A DNA stretch of 64,000 bases from Streptomyces sulfonofaciens (lineage in GTDB: Bacteria; Actinomycetota; Actinomycetes; Streptomycetales; Streptomycetaceae). Below the pieces are notes generated by a model. The model searched no databases, was not told where the DNA came from, and worked only from the letters and a program-made list of their open reading frames with translations. Location of the stretch: the NCBI RefSeq assembly GCF_014656295.1, contig NZ_BNCD01000014.1, positions 62,001-126,000 on the forward strand. Direction: 5' to 3'. Every line of letters begins with the position of its first letter. The first letter of the stretch is position 1. Shown here in pieces: positions 42,101-51,004 of this stretch. The position numbers and the translations under genes are program-made.

Positions 42101-43792
42101 ATGTCCAGACCAACGAGACCACTACGCTTCGCCGTCGCCGCCGTTTCGGCCGCGTTGGTGGTGGCCGGATGTGGCTCCTCCGACGACTCCGACGACGCCC
42201 CCAAGAAGGGCGCGGCGCCCGCGGTCGGCGCGCAGGGCCTCAACCCGCAGCCCGCGTCGAACGTGCGCCAGGGAGGCAGGCTCAAGCTCTCCATCCAGAA
42301 GTGGGTCCACCAGTACAACTTCTACCAAGTGGACGGCACGGACGGTGACGCGGGCGCGATCCTGGAGCAGGTCGAGCCGGTGCTGCTGCCCCGCGACGCC
42401 AAGGGCGTGCCGCACCCGGACCCGAACTTCCTGATCTCCGCGAAGGTCACCTCGACCAGCCCCCAGGTCGTGACGTACAAGCTCAACCCCAAGGCCGAGT
42501 GGTCGAACGGCAAGCACCTCGGCTACCGGGACTTCCAGGCCCTGTGGAAGGCGCTCAACGGCAGCGACGACAAGTACCTGGTCGCCGACTCCACCGGCTA
42601 CGACCGGATCTCGAAGATCACCCGTGGCGCGAACGACCAGGAAGTCGAGGTCACCTTCAGCAGTCCGTACACCGACTGGCAGCGCCTCTTCCGCCCGCTG
42701 CTGCCCGCGGACGGCATCGACACGCCGGAGAAGTTCAACAAGGGCTGGATCGAGAAGATCCCGATCACCGGCAGCTCCTGGAAGATCAAGTCGTTCGACA
42801 AGACCGCCCAGACGGTCTCCACGGTCCCGGACCCCAACTGGTGGGGCCCCGCCCCCAAGCTGGACTCGATCACCTGGCGCGCCCTCGAACAGCCCGCGGA
42901 CACCGAGGCGTACCTGAACAAGGAGATCGACGAGGCGCCCGCGATCCTCCCCGAGGACTACAAGCGGCTGGCGAAGGCGCCGGGCACGGACATCAGACGA
43001 GGGGCGCGCTGGGACGAGGTGCACATCACCCTGGGCGACCGCGGCCCCCTCAAGGACCTCGGCGTCCGTCGGGCCCTGGACCTCGCGATCGACCGCAAGG
43101 GCATCGTCGCGGCGTTCGCGAAGGACCTCGACTTCCCGGTCCAGACCCTCGACAACCACTTCTTCATGCCCAACCAGGCGGGCTACAGGGCCAACGCCGG
43201 CAAGTGGGGCACCTTCGACCTCGACGCCGCGAAGAAGCTCCTGGACGAGGCGGGCTGGAAGGACAACGGTCCACAAAAGCCCCGCACCAAGGGCGGGCAG
43301 GAGCTGACCCTTCAGTACGTGATCTCCGCGGGCTCCTCGTCGGCGGCGCTCGACCAGGCGCAGATCGTGCAGCAGCAGCTCGGACAGGCCGGGTTCAAGA
43401 TCGAGATCCAGAAGGTCCCTGACGCCGACTTCTCCGACAAGTACCTGGACCGCGGCGACTTCGACCTGACCAGCTTCCGCAACGTCGACTACATCTTCCA
43501 CTCCCAGCTCTACTCGACGTTCCGGCGGCCGCAGGGCAACCAGACGTACCTGAACTTCGGCGGCATCGGCTCCCCGGAGATCGACAAGCTGCTGACCGAG
43601 GCCGCGGAGGAGACGGACACGGCGAAGTCCAACGCCCTCTACAACCAGGCCGACGTCAAGATCTGGGCCGAGGTGCACTCCATCGAGCTCTACCAGCGGC
43701 CGCAGATCCTCGCGGTCCGCAAGGGCCTCGCGAACTTCGGCGCCAGCGGACTCGGCGACTGGGACTACGTGACGATGGGCTGGCAGAAGTAG
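42101..43792 (+). CDS. Solute-binding lipoprotein of the second oligopeptide-type importer
   Basis: A 563-residue SBP_bac_5 lipoprotein. The lipobox is VVAGCGSS after a short hydrophobic signal; the mature part has FLISAKVTSTSPQVVTYKLN, KAEWSNGKHLGYRDFQALWK, WGTFDLDAAKKLLDEAGWKD and LYQRPQILAVRKGLANFG. Start ATG at 42101 is preceded by ggaggaacgcc; earlier in-frame codons are not needed. Divergent from its permease and ATPase genes. Its ligand is unknown; the LacI-type site suggests sugar-responsive control rather than simple peptide uptake. Confidence 0.94.
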   Translation: MSRPTRPLRFAVAAVSAALVVAGCGSSDDSDDAPKKGAAPAVGAQGLNPQPASNVRQGGRLKLSIQKWVHQYNFYQVDGTDGDAGAILEQVEPVLLPRDAKGVPHPDPNFLISAKVTSTSPQVVTYKLNPKAEWSNGKHLGYRDFQALWKALNGSDDKYLVADSTGYDRISKITRGANDQEVEVTFSSPYTDWQRLFRPLLPADGIDTPEKFNKGWIEKIPITGSSWKIKSFDKTAQTVSTVPDPNWWGPAPKLDSITWRALEQPADTEAYLNKEIDEAPAILPEDYKRLAKAPGTDIRRGARWDEVHITLGDRGPLKDLGVRRALDLAIDRKGIVAAFAKDLDFPVQTLDNHFFMPNQAGYRANAGKWGTFDLDAAKKLLDEAGWKDNGPQKPRTKGGQELTLQYVISAGSSSAALDQAQIVQQQLGQAGFKIEIQKVPDADFSDKYLDRGDFDLTSFRNVDYIFHSQLYSTFRRPQGNQTYLNFGGIGSPEIDKLLTEAAEETDTAKSNALYNQADVKIWAEVHSIELYQRPQILAVRKGLANFGASGLGDWDYVTMGWQK

Positions 43793-43811
43793 CCCGGCGC
43801 CGTTCGGCCGG

Positions 43812-43830
43812 CCGGGAGGCGCGCCTCCGG
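43812..43830. terminator. Possible terminator palindrome
   Basis: The 14-base palindrome GGAGGCGCGCCTCC, flanked by CCG/CGG, lies 20 bases after the solute-binding stop and upstream of a convergent gene end. It has almost no loop, so terminator activity is uncertain. Confidence 0.35.
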
Positions 43831-43996
43831 TGCCGGGGGCGGGTGCGCCCGGTGTCCGATGGCGGCCGCGTGGACGCGGGCGGGGCCCGTTCCGGGCCCG
43901 GGGGAGCGGTGTCCGCCGCTCGTACCGGGCCGGGGCGGGCCCCGCCGCCGTGTACCCGAGACGTGCGGGGCCGGTGGCGGCCGGGGCGCCGGTGGT

Positions 43997-44725
43997 TCAG
44001 GAGAGCCAGTCGGCGTAGCGGGTGGGGGCGAGGCGGGCGTTCCTGTCGGTGAGGACATCGCCCCGGACGGCGGCGAACATGCCTGCGGAGGGGTCGGTGA
44101 CGACGGTGCGGCCGTCGGACCTGTGGGACAGGGTGATCCGGCCCAGCTCGTCCAGGGGGAAGACCTCGGGGCCGGCGATGTTGCGGACGCCTCCCAGCGG
44201 GGCGCCCGCGGCGACCTCCGCCACGGCGTCGGCGACGTCCTCGGCGGCGATCGGCTGGATCGGCGTGGCGGGCAGCCGGACCGTGTCGGCGTCGGCGGTC
44301 CAGGACAGGACCGCGTCGACGAACTCCATGAACTGCGTCGCGCGGACGATGGAGTAGGGGATCGGTCCTGCCGCGAGGATCTCCTCCTGGAGCGCCTTGG
44401 CCCGGTAGTAGTCCAGCTCGGGCACCTGGTCCACGCCGACGATCGAGAGGATGACGAAGTGGCGGGCGCCGCCCTTGCGGCCCGCGGCGAGAAGGTTGTC
44501 CATCGAGGTCCGGAAGAAGGCGGCGGAAGCCTCGTCGAAGGTGGGGGAGTTCGTCAGGTTGACGATGACGTCGGCTCCCGCCACCGCCCGGTCCAGTCCC
44601 CGGCCGCTGATGACGTCGACTCCGGTGGACTGCGAGTGCGGCACCGCCCGGTGCCCGGCGGCGTTCAGCTTCTTGACGACCTGGGACCCGATCAGCCCGG
44701 TACCGCCGAGGACCGCGATTTCCAT
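43997..44725 (-). CDS. NAD(P)-binding atypical SDR (NmrA-like)
   Basis: A 242-residue Rossmann protein. MEIAVLGGTGLIGSQVVKKL is an atypical-SDR cofactor loop, and ARHFVILSIVGVDQVPELDY with YYRAKALQEEIL carries the Tyr/Lys-like pair. The segment IPYSIVRATQFMEF is typical of NmrA-like NAD(P)H-binding proteins, which are often redox sensors or reductases. Start ATG at 44725 follows gaaggg; longer frames would start in the upstream Arg/Pro-rich sequence. No partner gene is apparent. Confidence 0.9.
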   Translation of the reverse strand: MEIAVLGGTGLIGSQVVKKLNAAGHRAVPHSQSTGVDVISGRGLDRAVAGADVIVNLTNSPTFDEASAAFFRTSMDNLLAAGRKGGARHFVILSIVGVDQVPELDYYRAKALQEEILAAGPIPYSIVRATQFMEFVDAVLSWTADADTVRLPATPIQPIAAEDVADAVAEVAAGAPLGGVRNIAGPEVFPLDELGRITLSHRSDGRTVVTDPSAGMFAAVRGDVLTDRNARLAPTRYADWLS

Positions 44726-44945
44726 GACATGCCCTTCATCAGGAGGTGTATATCCGCAATATGGCATATGGCACCTCTGTGGGCGGTGTATGCGGGCCGT
44801 CCTGACCACGGCCCGGTCCGGGACGTCGGCCTCGCACGCGCTTTTCTGCGGGCCGGCACCCGCGGCCGGAGGCGCGCGACGGGGGCGCGCCTCCGGGTCC
44901 GCGGGCAACGGGCGCGCAGCCGTGCGGCGCCGCGGTGGGGGAGAA

Positions 44946-46091
44946 TCAGGAGGCGAGCCCGGCCAGTTCCGTACCGGCCAGCAGGAAGCCGCCCACTCCG
45001 AAATCCTTGGTGCTGTCGTAGGTGACGGGCTGGCTGGAATCGGGCCGGTCACCCACCCCCTGCACGTAGCCGAGGAAGCCGTCGGCGTGGACCGCGGTCG
45101 CCACCATCCCGTTCCAGGCGCGCGCGGCCACCGGGAGGTAGGTGTCCCGGTCCACCAGTCCCGAGCCGACGGCGTAGGCCGTGCCGTAGGTGAAGAAGGA
45201 CGTGCCGCTGGTCTCCGGGCCCGGGAAGTGGTCGGGGTCCGCCAGGTTGACGTTCCAGAACCCGTCCTCGCGCTGGATCGGTGCGAGGGCCGCCACCAGC
45301 CGCGCCAGTGTGTCGCGGTACTCCGGCACCTGGTCGGCGTCGGCCGGCAGGGCCTTGAGCGTCTTCACGTGCCCGCCGGCGACCCAGCCGTTGCCGCGCG
45401 ACCACACCACCGGCTTTCCGTTCGGCGACTGGATCCCACCGGGCAGGAAGTTGTCGTCGCGGTACCACAGCCCGGTCGCCGGGTCGTACAGGCCGGGGCC
45501 GCCCTGGGCGTTCTTGGTGTGGTCGTACAGCCTGTGGAGCTTGTCCCAGAACGCGGTGTCCTCGCGCAGCCGTCCGAAGCGCGCGAACGGCGGCATGCCC
45601 ATGTGCAGGGCGTCGTCCCACCACCAGTCGTCGTTCTTGTCCGGCTGGTCCGTGAGCATGTGCCGCAGCGTCTCCTCGGCCGCGGCGATCTTCTGCTCGT
45701 CGGGCTCCACCTCGTACAGGTCCAGGTAGACCTGGATCGCGGTGTGGTTGTCGGCGTTGCGGGTGGTGGTGCCGCCCGAGATGCCGTACGAGTGCTGCTC
45801 GGCCCAGTCGCGCGCGTAGTCGAGGTAGCGGCCCTCCCCGGTGAGGCGGTGGAGTGCCATCAGGCCGCTGTAGAACGTCGCACGGGCCCAGCCGTTGTCG
45901 CCTGAGCCGTTGGAGGAGATCCAGTGGTCGGCGACGCGCCGCAGGACGTGCGTGATCTCGGCGCGGGAGGGCAGCCGGTCGGACGGGGGTTCGGCCGCCG
46001 AGGCACTGCCGCGGACACCCGGGAGTCCACCGAACACCGGCACCGCAACGGCCAGCGCGGCCCCGCTGAGAAGTAGCCGTCGTCTATCCAT
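44946..46091 (-). CDS. Exported unsaturated rhamnogalacturonyl/glucuronyl hydrolase, GH105 (GH88-like)
   Basis: A 381-residue (alpha/alpha)6-barrel hydrolase that removes the unsaturated uronic acid left by pectate or other polysaccharide lyases. The signal (DRRRLLLSGAALAVAVPVFG, Tat-like) shows export. Family segments are GWARATFYSGLMALHRLTGE, RNADNHTAIQVYLDLYEVEP, WWWDDALHMGMPPFARFG (catalytic Asp region), WSRGNGWVAGGHVKTL and ETSGTSFFTYGTAYAVGSG. ATG at 46091 is chosen because aggaagg lies 8 bases ahead; ATG 46097 is too close to it. It complements the PL3 pectate lyase at 9974. Confidence 0.9.
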   Translation of the reverse strand: MDRRRLLLSGAALAVAVPVFGGLPGVRGSASAAEPPSDRLPSRAEITHVLRRVADHWISSNGSGDNGWARATFYSGLMALHRLTGEGRYLDYARDWAEQHSYGISGGTTTRNADNHTAIQVYLDLYEVEPDEQKIAAAEETLRHMLTDQPDKNDDWWWDDALHMGMPPFARFGRLREDTAFWDKLHRLYDHTKNAQGGPGLYDPATGLWYRDDNFLPGGIQSPNGKPVVWSRGNGWVAGGHVKTLKALPADADQVPEYRDTLARLVAALAPIQREDGFWNVNLADPDHFPGPETSGTSFFTYGTAYAVGSGLVDRDTYLPVAARAWNGMVATAVHADGFLGYVQGVGDRPDSSQPVTYDSTKDFGVGGFLLAGTELAGLAS

Positions 46092-46590
46092 GTGCATCAC
46101 CTTCCTGGTGGGGGACCACACATCATGAAGGTCTGTACCTTTGCGCGTCCATGGTGCGGTGGCTACTGATCCCGGATGGGATGCGGTCGCGGCGCGTCCT
46201 GGGCTGATTCATACAGGTACGTAGAGTTCAAGCATGTGGATGGCCCGGTGGGGGAAGCGTGCGTGCCGTGAGCTTTCGGCACCACTTCCGCTCGCACGGG
46301 CGCTCGGCCGCCGTGATCGGCGGGGCAGGGAGGGTGTGCAGCCGCCGTGAGGGGCCGGGCGGCCATTGGCCGTGCGCCGCCAGGCGCGTCGGGCCGCCCC
46401 TGATCGCGTGCCGTCAGGAGCCCGGCCGCCCCCGGCCGCTGGACGCGGGCCGGACCGTGTCGGGCGTTGGACGCGGGCCGGACCGTGCCGGGCGGTCCGC
46501 GTGACGGTGGGCGCCGACGACGGGGCGGCTGCCGACCGGAGGCGACTGTTAGCCTGCGGCCGTTCGCATCGCAGACGATCGGAGTGCGCC
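46092..46590. other. Divergent intergenic region with a 28-base tandem duplication
   Basis: About 500 bases between the GH105 and small-membrane-protein genes. The left 150 bases are AT-richer (CATACAGGTACG around 46213) and likely carry the GH105 promoter. The unit beginning TGGACGCGGGCCGGACCGTG occurs twice in tandem at 46440-46467 and 46468-46495. Nothing coding was recognised. Confidence 0.5.
46440..46495. repeat. Tandem direct repeat, two 28-base copies
   Basis: Copies at 46440-46467 and 46468-46495 differ at only two positions. They lie in non-coding sequence ahead of the small membrane protein gene. Confidence 0.8.
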
Positions 46591-46932
46591 ATGGCGACTG
46601 GGGTGTGGCCCGGGGACGGGATACGTACTGCCGACCGCGCCTGGCGGTGGGCGGCCTTCCTCGTCGTCATCGCCGACCTCGCGCTGACCGCGTTCGAGAT
46701 CCGGCACTACAGGGCCGCGTATGACGACTGCGGTCTCGACCGCCACGCCTGCCGTCAGGGAGTCACCCACCATCTGGACGGCTCGCACACCTGGATGGTG
46801 ATCGCGGCGGTGCCCCTGATCGTGGCCCTCTTCCTGCCCCTGAAGCAGAGGACGACGCCTTGGCGGATCGCTTGCGTGGCCGTCCTGGCGCTGTGCTTCC
46901 TGGCCCGGCTGATCCTGATGGCGTCCACCTGA
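46591..46932 (+). CDS. Small membrane protein of unknown function
   Basis: A 113-residue protein with three predicted membrane helices: WRWAAFLVVIADLALTAFEI, TWMVIAAVPLIVALFLPL and ACVAVLALCFLARLILM. The loop between the first two carries a Cys pair (DDCGLDRHACRQG) that could form a disulfide outside the membrane. ATG at 46591 follows ggagtgcgcc. It is convergent with the polyprenyl synthase gene and separated from it by a perfect hairpin. No family recognised. Confidence 0.65.
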   Translation: MATGVWPGDGIRTADRAWRWAAFLVVIADLALTAFEIRHYRAAYDDCGLDRHACRQGVTHHLDGSHTWMVIAAVPLIVALFLPLKQRTTPWRIACVAVLALCFLARLILMAST

Positions 46933-47045
46933 TGGCGTCCACGCCGAAGGCGCCCGCCTGAGGGCGACCAACTGGGGATCACCGTCCGAAGACGGCCGGC
47001 CGGGCACCCGCCGTTCCGCGCCTGCCGCCGGCCTGGTGCGACGGT

Positions 47046-47083
47046 CCACCGGTCCGTGCGGGGGCTGCCGCACGGACCGGTGG
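47046..47083. terminator. Bidirectional terminator hairpin, perfect 15-base stem
   Basis: CCACCGGTCCGTGCG (47046-47060) pairs without mismatch with CGCACGGACCGGTGG (47069-47083) over an 8-base loop. It lies between the convergent small-membrane-protein and polyprenyl-synthase genes, 11 bases past the latter's stop. Confidence 0.85.
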
Positions 47084-47094
47084 CGGGCCGACCG

Positions 47095-48177
47095 TCATCT
47101 GACGCGCCGGGCCACGGAGGCCAGCAGTGTCCGAAGTTCGCTGACGGCGGGCCCGCTTGGCAGCGTGTCCAGGCAGGAGTGGGCGCGGGCGAGGTGCCGA
47201 TCGGCCTCCTCCAGGGTGGCGCTGCGGCCGCCGGCCTCCTCGATGAGCGAGGCCGCGCGGCGGACGGCGCAGTCCTCGGACGGACCGGCGTCCAGCAGTG
47301 CGGCGAGCCGGCCGGCGGCGGGACCCCGGGGGCCGGATGGTGCGGCCCCCAGGGCGGCCAGTACGGGGAACGTCTTCTTGCCGCTGCGCAGATCGCTGTG
47401 CACGGGCTTGCCGGTGACCGCCGGATCTCCCCAGATGCCGAGCAGATCGTCGACCGCCTGGAAGGCGATGCCGAGGTGGCGGCCCGCGCGCCCGAGGGCG
47501 TCGGACACCTCCCGCGGTGCACCCCCGAGCACGGCACCGAGCGCCGCCGCGCATCCCAGTAGCGCGCCGGTCTTGTGCTCGGCCATCGCCCGGTACTCGT
47601 CGAGGGCGACGGCACCGGGGCCGGTCCAGGGGCGGGTGGCGAACAGCAGGTCGTCCGCCTGGCCGCGGACCAGGTCGTTCAGTGCCGCCGACAGGCACCG
47701 GACGGCGGCGGGGCCGTGCGGTCCCGGCGCGTCCGCGAGAGTCTCCACGGCGAGCGCGAACAGGGCGTCGCCCGCGAGCACGGCGGGCCCGGTGCCGTAC
47801 GCCTTCCACACGGCCGGGCGGCGCCGCCTGGTGTGGTCGCCGTCCATGATGTCGTCGTGCAGCAGGGTGAACGTGTGGATCAGCTCCACGGCCACCGCCG
47901 AGGCGACGCCCGTCCGCTCCCGCGCCCCCGCCGCACGGGCGCACAGCACGGCCAGGGCTTCCCGCAGCCCCTTGCCGCCGCCGTCCACCGAGGGCGCCCC
48001 GCCCACCTCGCACCAGCCCAGCGAGTACGAGGCCATCTCGCCCGGCCAGGGATGCAGCCGCCCGATCGCCGCCGTCAGCGCAGGACGCACGGACTCGCGG
48101 CACCGCCGCAGGATCTCCGCGGCGCCGGTACCGTCGGGCGCCGCCGCGGGACGCTCCGCCGCGGACAGTGCCGTCAT
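47095..48177 (-). CDS. Polyprenyl diphosphate synthase (trans-isoprenyl, GGPP-synthase-like)
   Basis: A 360-residue prenyl synthase of the all-alpha fold that extends allylic diphosphates with isopentenyl diphosphate. The first aspartate-rich motif is LLHDDIMDGD (DDxxD), preceded by VELIHTFT. The second is QAVDDLLGIWGDPAVTGK (DDxxGxxGD). The KKTFPVLAAL segment follows as in GGPP synthases. Start ATG at 48177 overlaps the TPR gene stop by ATGA. No terpene cyclase is in the window, so the product's fate is unknown; respiratory or specialised isoprenoid roles are possible. Confidence 0.9.
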   Translation of the reverse strand: MTALSAAERPAAAPDGTGAAEILRRCRESVRPALTAAIGRLHPWPGEMASYSLGWCEVGGAPSVDGGGKGLREALAVLCARAAGARERTGVASAVAVELIHTFTLLHDDIMDGDHTRRRRPAVWKAYGTGPAVLAGDALFALAVETLADAPGPHGPAAVRCLSAALNDLVRGQADDLLFATRPWTGPGAVALDEYRAMAEHKTGALLGCAAALGAVLGGAPREVSDALGRAGRHLGIAFQAVDDLLGIWGDPAVTGKPVHSDLRSGKKTFPVLAALGAAPSGPRGPAAGRLAALLDAGPSEDCAVRRAASLIEEAGGRSATLEEADRHLARAHSCLDTLPSGPAVSELRTLLASVARRVR

Positions 48178-49271
48178 CGCCCTGCCTCCGAGCCCTTGCC
48201 GCCGCCCACGCCGACCCCGGCGGCCACCGCCTCGCGCGGGGGCTCCGCCTCGATGCCCAGCTCGCTCTGTGCGCGCGAGACCATCCGCCGGGCGTGGCGG
48301 AGCCCGATCCGCTCCAGGTCCCCGGCCAGTTCGGCGAGGTCCGCGGCGGTCTTCGCGCGGTCCCGGCCCAGCCGTGCCAGCGACTTGACGAGGCCCAGCC
48401 GGGCCAGCGCCGTGCCGCGCGGCTCGTCCATGGTGCGGAACTCGTCCAGTGCCTGGGTGTAGAGGTCGCGGGCCTGCGCGTAACGACCCGCGCGGTAGAG
48501 GACGTTGCCGCGCATCTTGTGGTTGTAGGCGAGAGCGCTCGACAGGTTCATCCGGCGGCAGGTCGCCTCCGCCTCGGACAGCAGCTCCAGGGCCCGCTCC
48601 GTGGCACCGTCGCGGGCGGAGAGAATGTCGGCGAGCCCGCGCAGCGCCCAGGCGTGGCCGCGGCGGTCGTCGGCGCGCCGGGCTATCCCGGCCGCCTCCT
48701 CGAACATCGCGTACGCGGTGTCGTACGCACCGTTGTTGCGGTGCATCTGGGCGATGCCCTCGAGGGCCCAGACCGTGTGGCGTGCCTCGCCGCGCTTGCG
48801 CGCCTCGGCAAGGAGCTGTTCGTGCAGGGCACCCACTGCCGCGTAGTCGCCCTGGATGCGGCCCGTCTCGGCCATGCCCGCGAGGGAGTAGCCGCGCACG
48901 ACGATGTCGCCGCCGCGCTCGCCGAGCTCCGCCGCGAGGCCCAGCAGCCGCCAGGCCAGCGCCAGCGCGCCGCGCTGCCTGGCCAGTGTGCCGCCGCTCC
49001 ACAGTGCCCAGGCCATCGCTCCCAGGTCCTCGGCCTCGCGGGCCGCCCGGTAGCTCGCCCGCCAGGCCCGCTCGGCGTCCGCCACGTGCCCGAGGCGCCG
49101 GTGCGCCTCCGCGACGGCCAGACCTGAGCGCGCCGCCTCGCCCCGGGACCCCGACCGCTCGGCGGCGCGCAACTGCTCGGTGCCGGCGGCCAGCACGTCG
49201 ACCAGTGAGGAGTTCACGGACAGGGTGGTCAGGGCGCCCTGGTACTCCGGGGCGAATGCCTTGCCGTACAT
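48174..49271 (-). CDS. TPR-repeat protein coupled to the polyprenyl synthase
   Basis: A 365-residue alpha-solenoid with six or more tetratricopeptide-like repeats (for example GHVADAERAWRASYRAAREA, YDTAYAMFEEAAGIARRADD, GRYAQARDLYTQALDEFRTM), which usually bind other proteins. ATG at 49271 is favoured because ggaaggc lies 5 bases upstream; a longer Cys-rich extension to 49343 lacks a site. The region upstream (49365-49395) is AT-rich and includes TATACT (49378-49373 on this strand), a good -10. It is translationally coupled to the prenyl synthase, suggesting a scaffold or regulatory subunit. Confidence 0.8.
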   Translation of the reverse strand: MYGKAFAPEYQGALTTLSVNSSLVDVLAAGTEQLRAAERSGSRGEAARSGLAVAEAHRRLGHVADAERAWRASYRAAREAEDLGAMAWALWSGGTLARQRGALALAWRLLGLAAELGERGGDIVVRGYSLAGMAETGRIQGDYAAVGALHEQLLAEARKRGEARHTVWALEGIAQMHRNNGAYDTAYAMFEEAAGIARRADDRRGHAWALRGLADILSARDGATERALELLSEAEATCRRMNLSSALAYNHKMRGNVLYRAGRYAQARDLYTQALDEFRTMDEPRGTALARLGLVKSLARLGRDRAKTAADLAELAGDLERIGLRHARRMVSRAQSELGIEAEPPREAVAAGVGVGGGKGSEAGR

Positions 49272-49507
49272 GTCTGCCTTCCGTCTGCTGTGCGATCCGG
49301 TCCCGCAGGCCGAGGAGCCGGCACAGCACGCCACGGCGTGCATCAGCCGCCCCCGCTCGACTATGCACTGTGAGTATACATACGAGTTATAGTTCGTCGG
49401 CCGGGTCGTATGGCCTCGTCAGGGGCGTGGATATGGGTCCGAGGGCGCATACGAAGGCGTGTGCGAGGGCGCACGGACAACCGGCCCGCACCGCTTCGGC
49501 CGACCGC

Positions 49508-51004
49508 TCAGTCGGGGTCGCCCGCCGTTCCCGGTTCGCCCGGTTCGCGCGGTTCGCCCGGGGCGCCCGGGCCCGCCGGGGTCGGTGTCTCCCATGCCCT
49601 GCGCAGGCTGTCCGCGGGCGTGGTGTACTCGGGCAGTCCCGCGAGGGCCTCGACGTCCGTGGGCCGGTAGGCGGTCGGGCCGTTCCACTCCAGCAGCAGT
49701 ACGGTGGCGTCGTCGTTGAGGTGACCCTGGTGGTGCTGGAGGTGGTGGCGGATCAGGCGGCGCAGGGTCTCGGGGACGGACAGGCCGGTGGAGTGGTGCC
49801 GGGTGAGGAAGCCCGTGAAGCGGTCCAGGCCGAACTCCTCGCCCTGCCGGTTGCGGGCCTCCGTGATGCCGTCGGTGTAGAGCAGCAGCCGGTCCCCGGG
49901 CTCCAGCCGGGAGTGGCACAGCTCCGCCGGCAGGCCCAGGTCGGTGCCCATGGGCGGCGCGGGCGGGCAGCGCAGGGGGAGGGCGGTGCGGCCCCTGCGG
50001 AGGATCACGGGCGGATGGTGGCCGTGGTTGGTCCAGGTGAGCTCGCCGGTGCAGGTGTTCAGCTCGGCCAGGATGCCGGTGGCGTAACGGCCGCCCCCGA
50101 ACTGCTCGGTCAGGGCCCTCTCGACCGCCTGGGCGGCCTCCAGGAGCCCGGTGTCCTGGCGCCGGTGGCTGCGGGACGCGGCCACGGCGAGGCTCGCGGT
50201 CAGACCGGCGGCCGTGTCGTGGCCCATGGCGTCGAACAGGCTCAGGTGCACGACGTCCCCGGCCACGCCGTAGTCGAAGACGTCGCCGCTGACCTCGTAG
50301 GCGGGTTCCATGACGGCGCTGATCAGCACCCGGTCGGTGGCGAAGGTGCGCGGCGGCATCAGGCGCCACGCCATCTCGGCGGCCACGTTCATGCCGCGGC
50401 GGCGCACCAACTGCGCGTACGAGTCGCTGCTGCCCTGCTTGCTGACCAGCAGCAGGGCGATCAGCCCCGCCAGGTTGCGCAGTTGCTGCGCGGCCTGGGC
50501 GTCGTCGCTGATGTCGGTGTCGGCGGTGACACGCAGGACACCGAGGCGTTCCGTGCCGTCCAGCAGCGGCACCCACCACCGGCGCGCCGCCGGCTCCTCG
50601 GCCAGGGGTTCGCCCGAGTCCGCGACGATCCGGCCCAACTGGAAGGCCTGTCCTGCCGCCGTGCCCTCCACCGGGAGCGACCGGGCCCGCTCCTCGCCCC
50701 GGCCCGACGTCTTCCGGTCCCCGGCCTTCCGGTCCCCGGCGTGCCGGCGCCCGCCGCCCTGGCCCCCGTCGTCCTGTCGCCCACCGCCTTGGTGCTCGCA
50801 GCCTCGGCGTTCGGTGCCGGTGCCGTCGGCGCCCAGCAGCGAGAGCACGGTCTGCTGGAGGTCGACGACGTAGACGAGCACCTCGGGCCACCCGGCGCGC
50901 GGAGTGTGCTCGGCGAGCATCTCCGGCAGTTGTTCCAGTGTGATCACCGGGCTGGCGGTGATGAGGTCGCCCAGCATCCGTCCGTGGTCGGCAGCTCTGG
51001 GCAT
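49508..51004 (-). CDS. SpoIIE-type PP2C serine phosphatase with GAF-like sensor
   Basis: A 498-residue phosphatase. The PP2C/SpoIIE domain covers about residues 230-450 (VMEPAYEVSGDVFDYGVAGD, SLFDAMGHDTAAGLTA, DRLLLYTDGITEARN, NDDATVLLLEW). The sensor, residues 1-205, is GAF-like (EVLVYVVDLQQTVLSLLGAD, then VGTAAGQAF-like EGTAAGQAFQLGRIVAD and WWVPLLDGTERLGVLRV). A 35-residue Gly/Asp/Arg/Lys insert interrupts the GAF region (residues about 65-100). These proteins dephosphorylate anti-anti-sigma factors in partner switching. ATG 51004 follows aagggag by 5 bases. No partner kinase is adjacent. Confidence 0.92.
   Translation of the reverse strand: MPRAADHGRMLGDLITASPVITLEQLPEMLAEHTPRAGWPEVLVYVVDLQQTVLSLLGADGTGTERRGCEHQGGGRQDDGGQGGGRRHAGDRKAGDRKTSGRGEERARSLPVEGTAAGQAFQLGRIVADSGEPLAEEPAARRWWVPLLDGTERLGVLRVTADTDISDDAQAAQQLRNLAGLIALLLVSKQGSSDSYAQLVRRRGMNVAAEMAWRLMPPRTFATDRVLISAVMEPAYEVSGDVFDYGVAGDVVHLSLFDAMGHDTAAGLTASLAVAASRSHRRQDTGLLEAAQAVERALTEQFGGGRYATGILAELNTCTGELTWTNHGHHPPVILRRGRTALPLRCPPAPPMGTDLGLPAELCHSRLEPGDRLLLYTDGITEARNRQGEEFGLDRFTGFLTRHHSTGLSVPETLRRLIRHHLQHHQGHLNDDATVLLLEWNGPTAYRPTDVEALAGLPEYTTPADSLRRAWETPTPAGPGAPGEPREPGEPGTAGDPD
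50711..50740. repeat. In-frame 15-base tandem repeat within the phosphatase gene
   Basis: CTTCCGGTCCCCGGC occurs twice in tandem (50711-50725, 50726-50740), coding AGDRK twice on the minus strand. It lies inside the disordered GAF insert and keeps the frame. Confidence 0.85.

Noticed and set aside
46209..46670. Minus-strand frame upstream of GH105
   Set aside because: Arg/Pro/Ala-rich, overlaps the promoter region and a tandem repeat, no motif.
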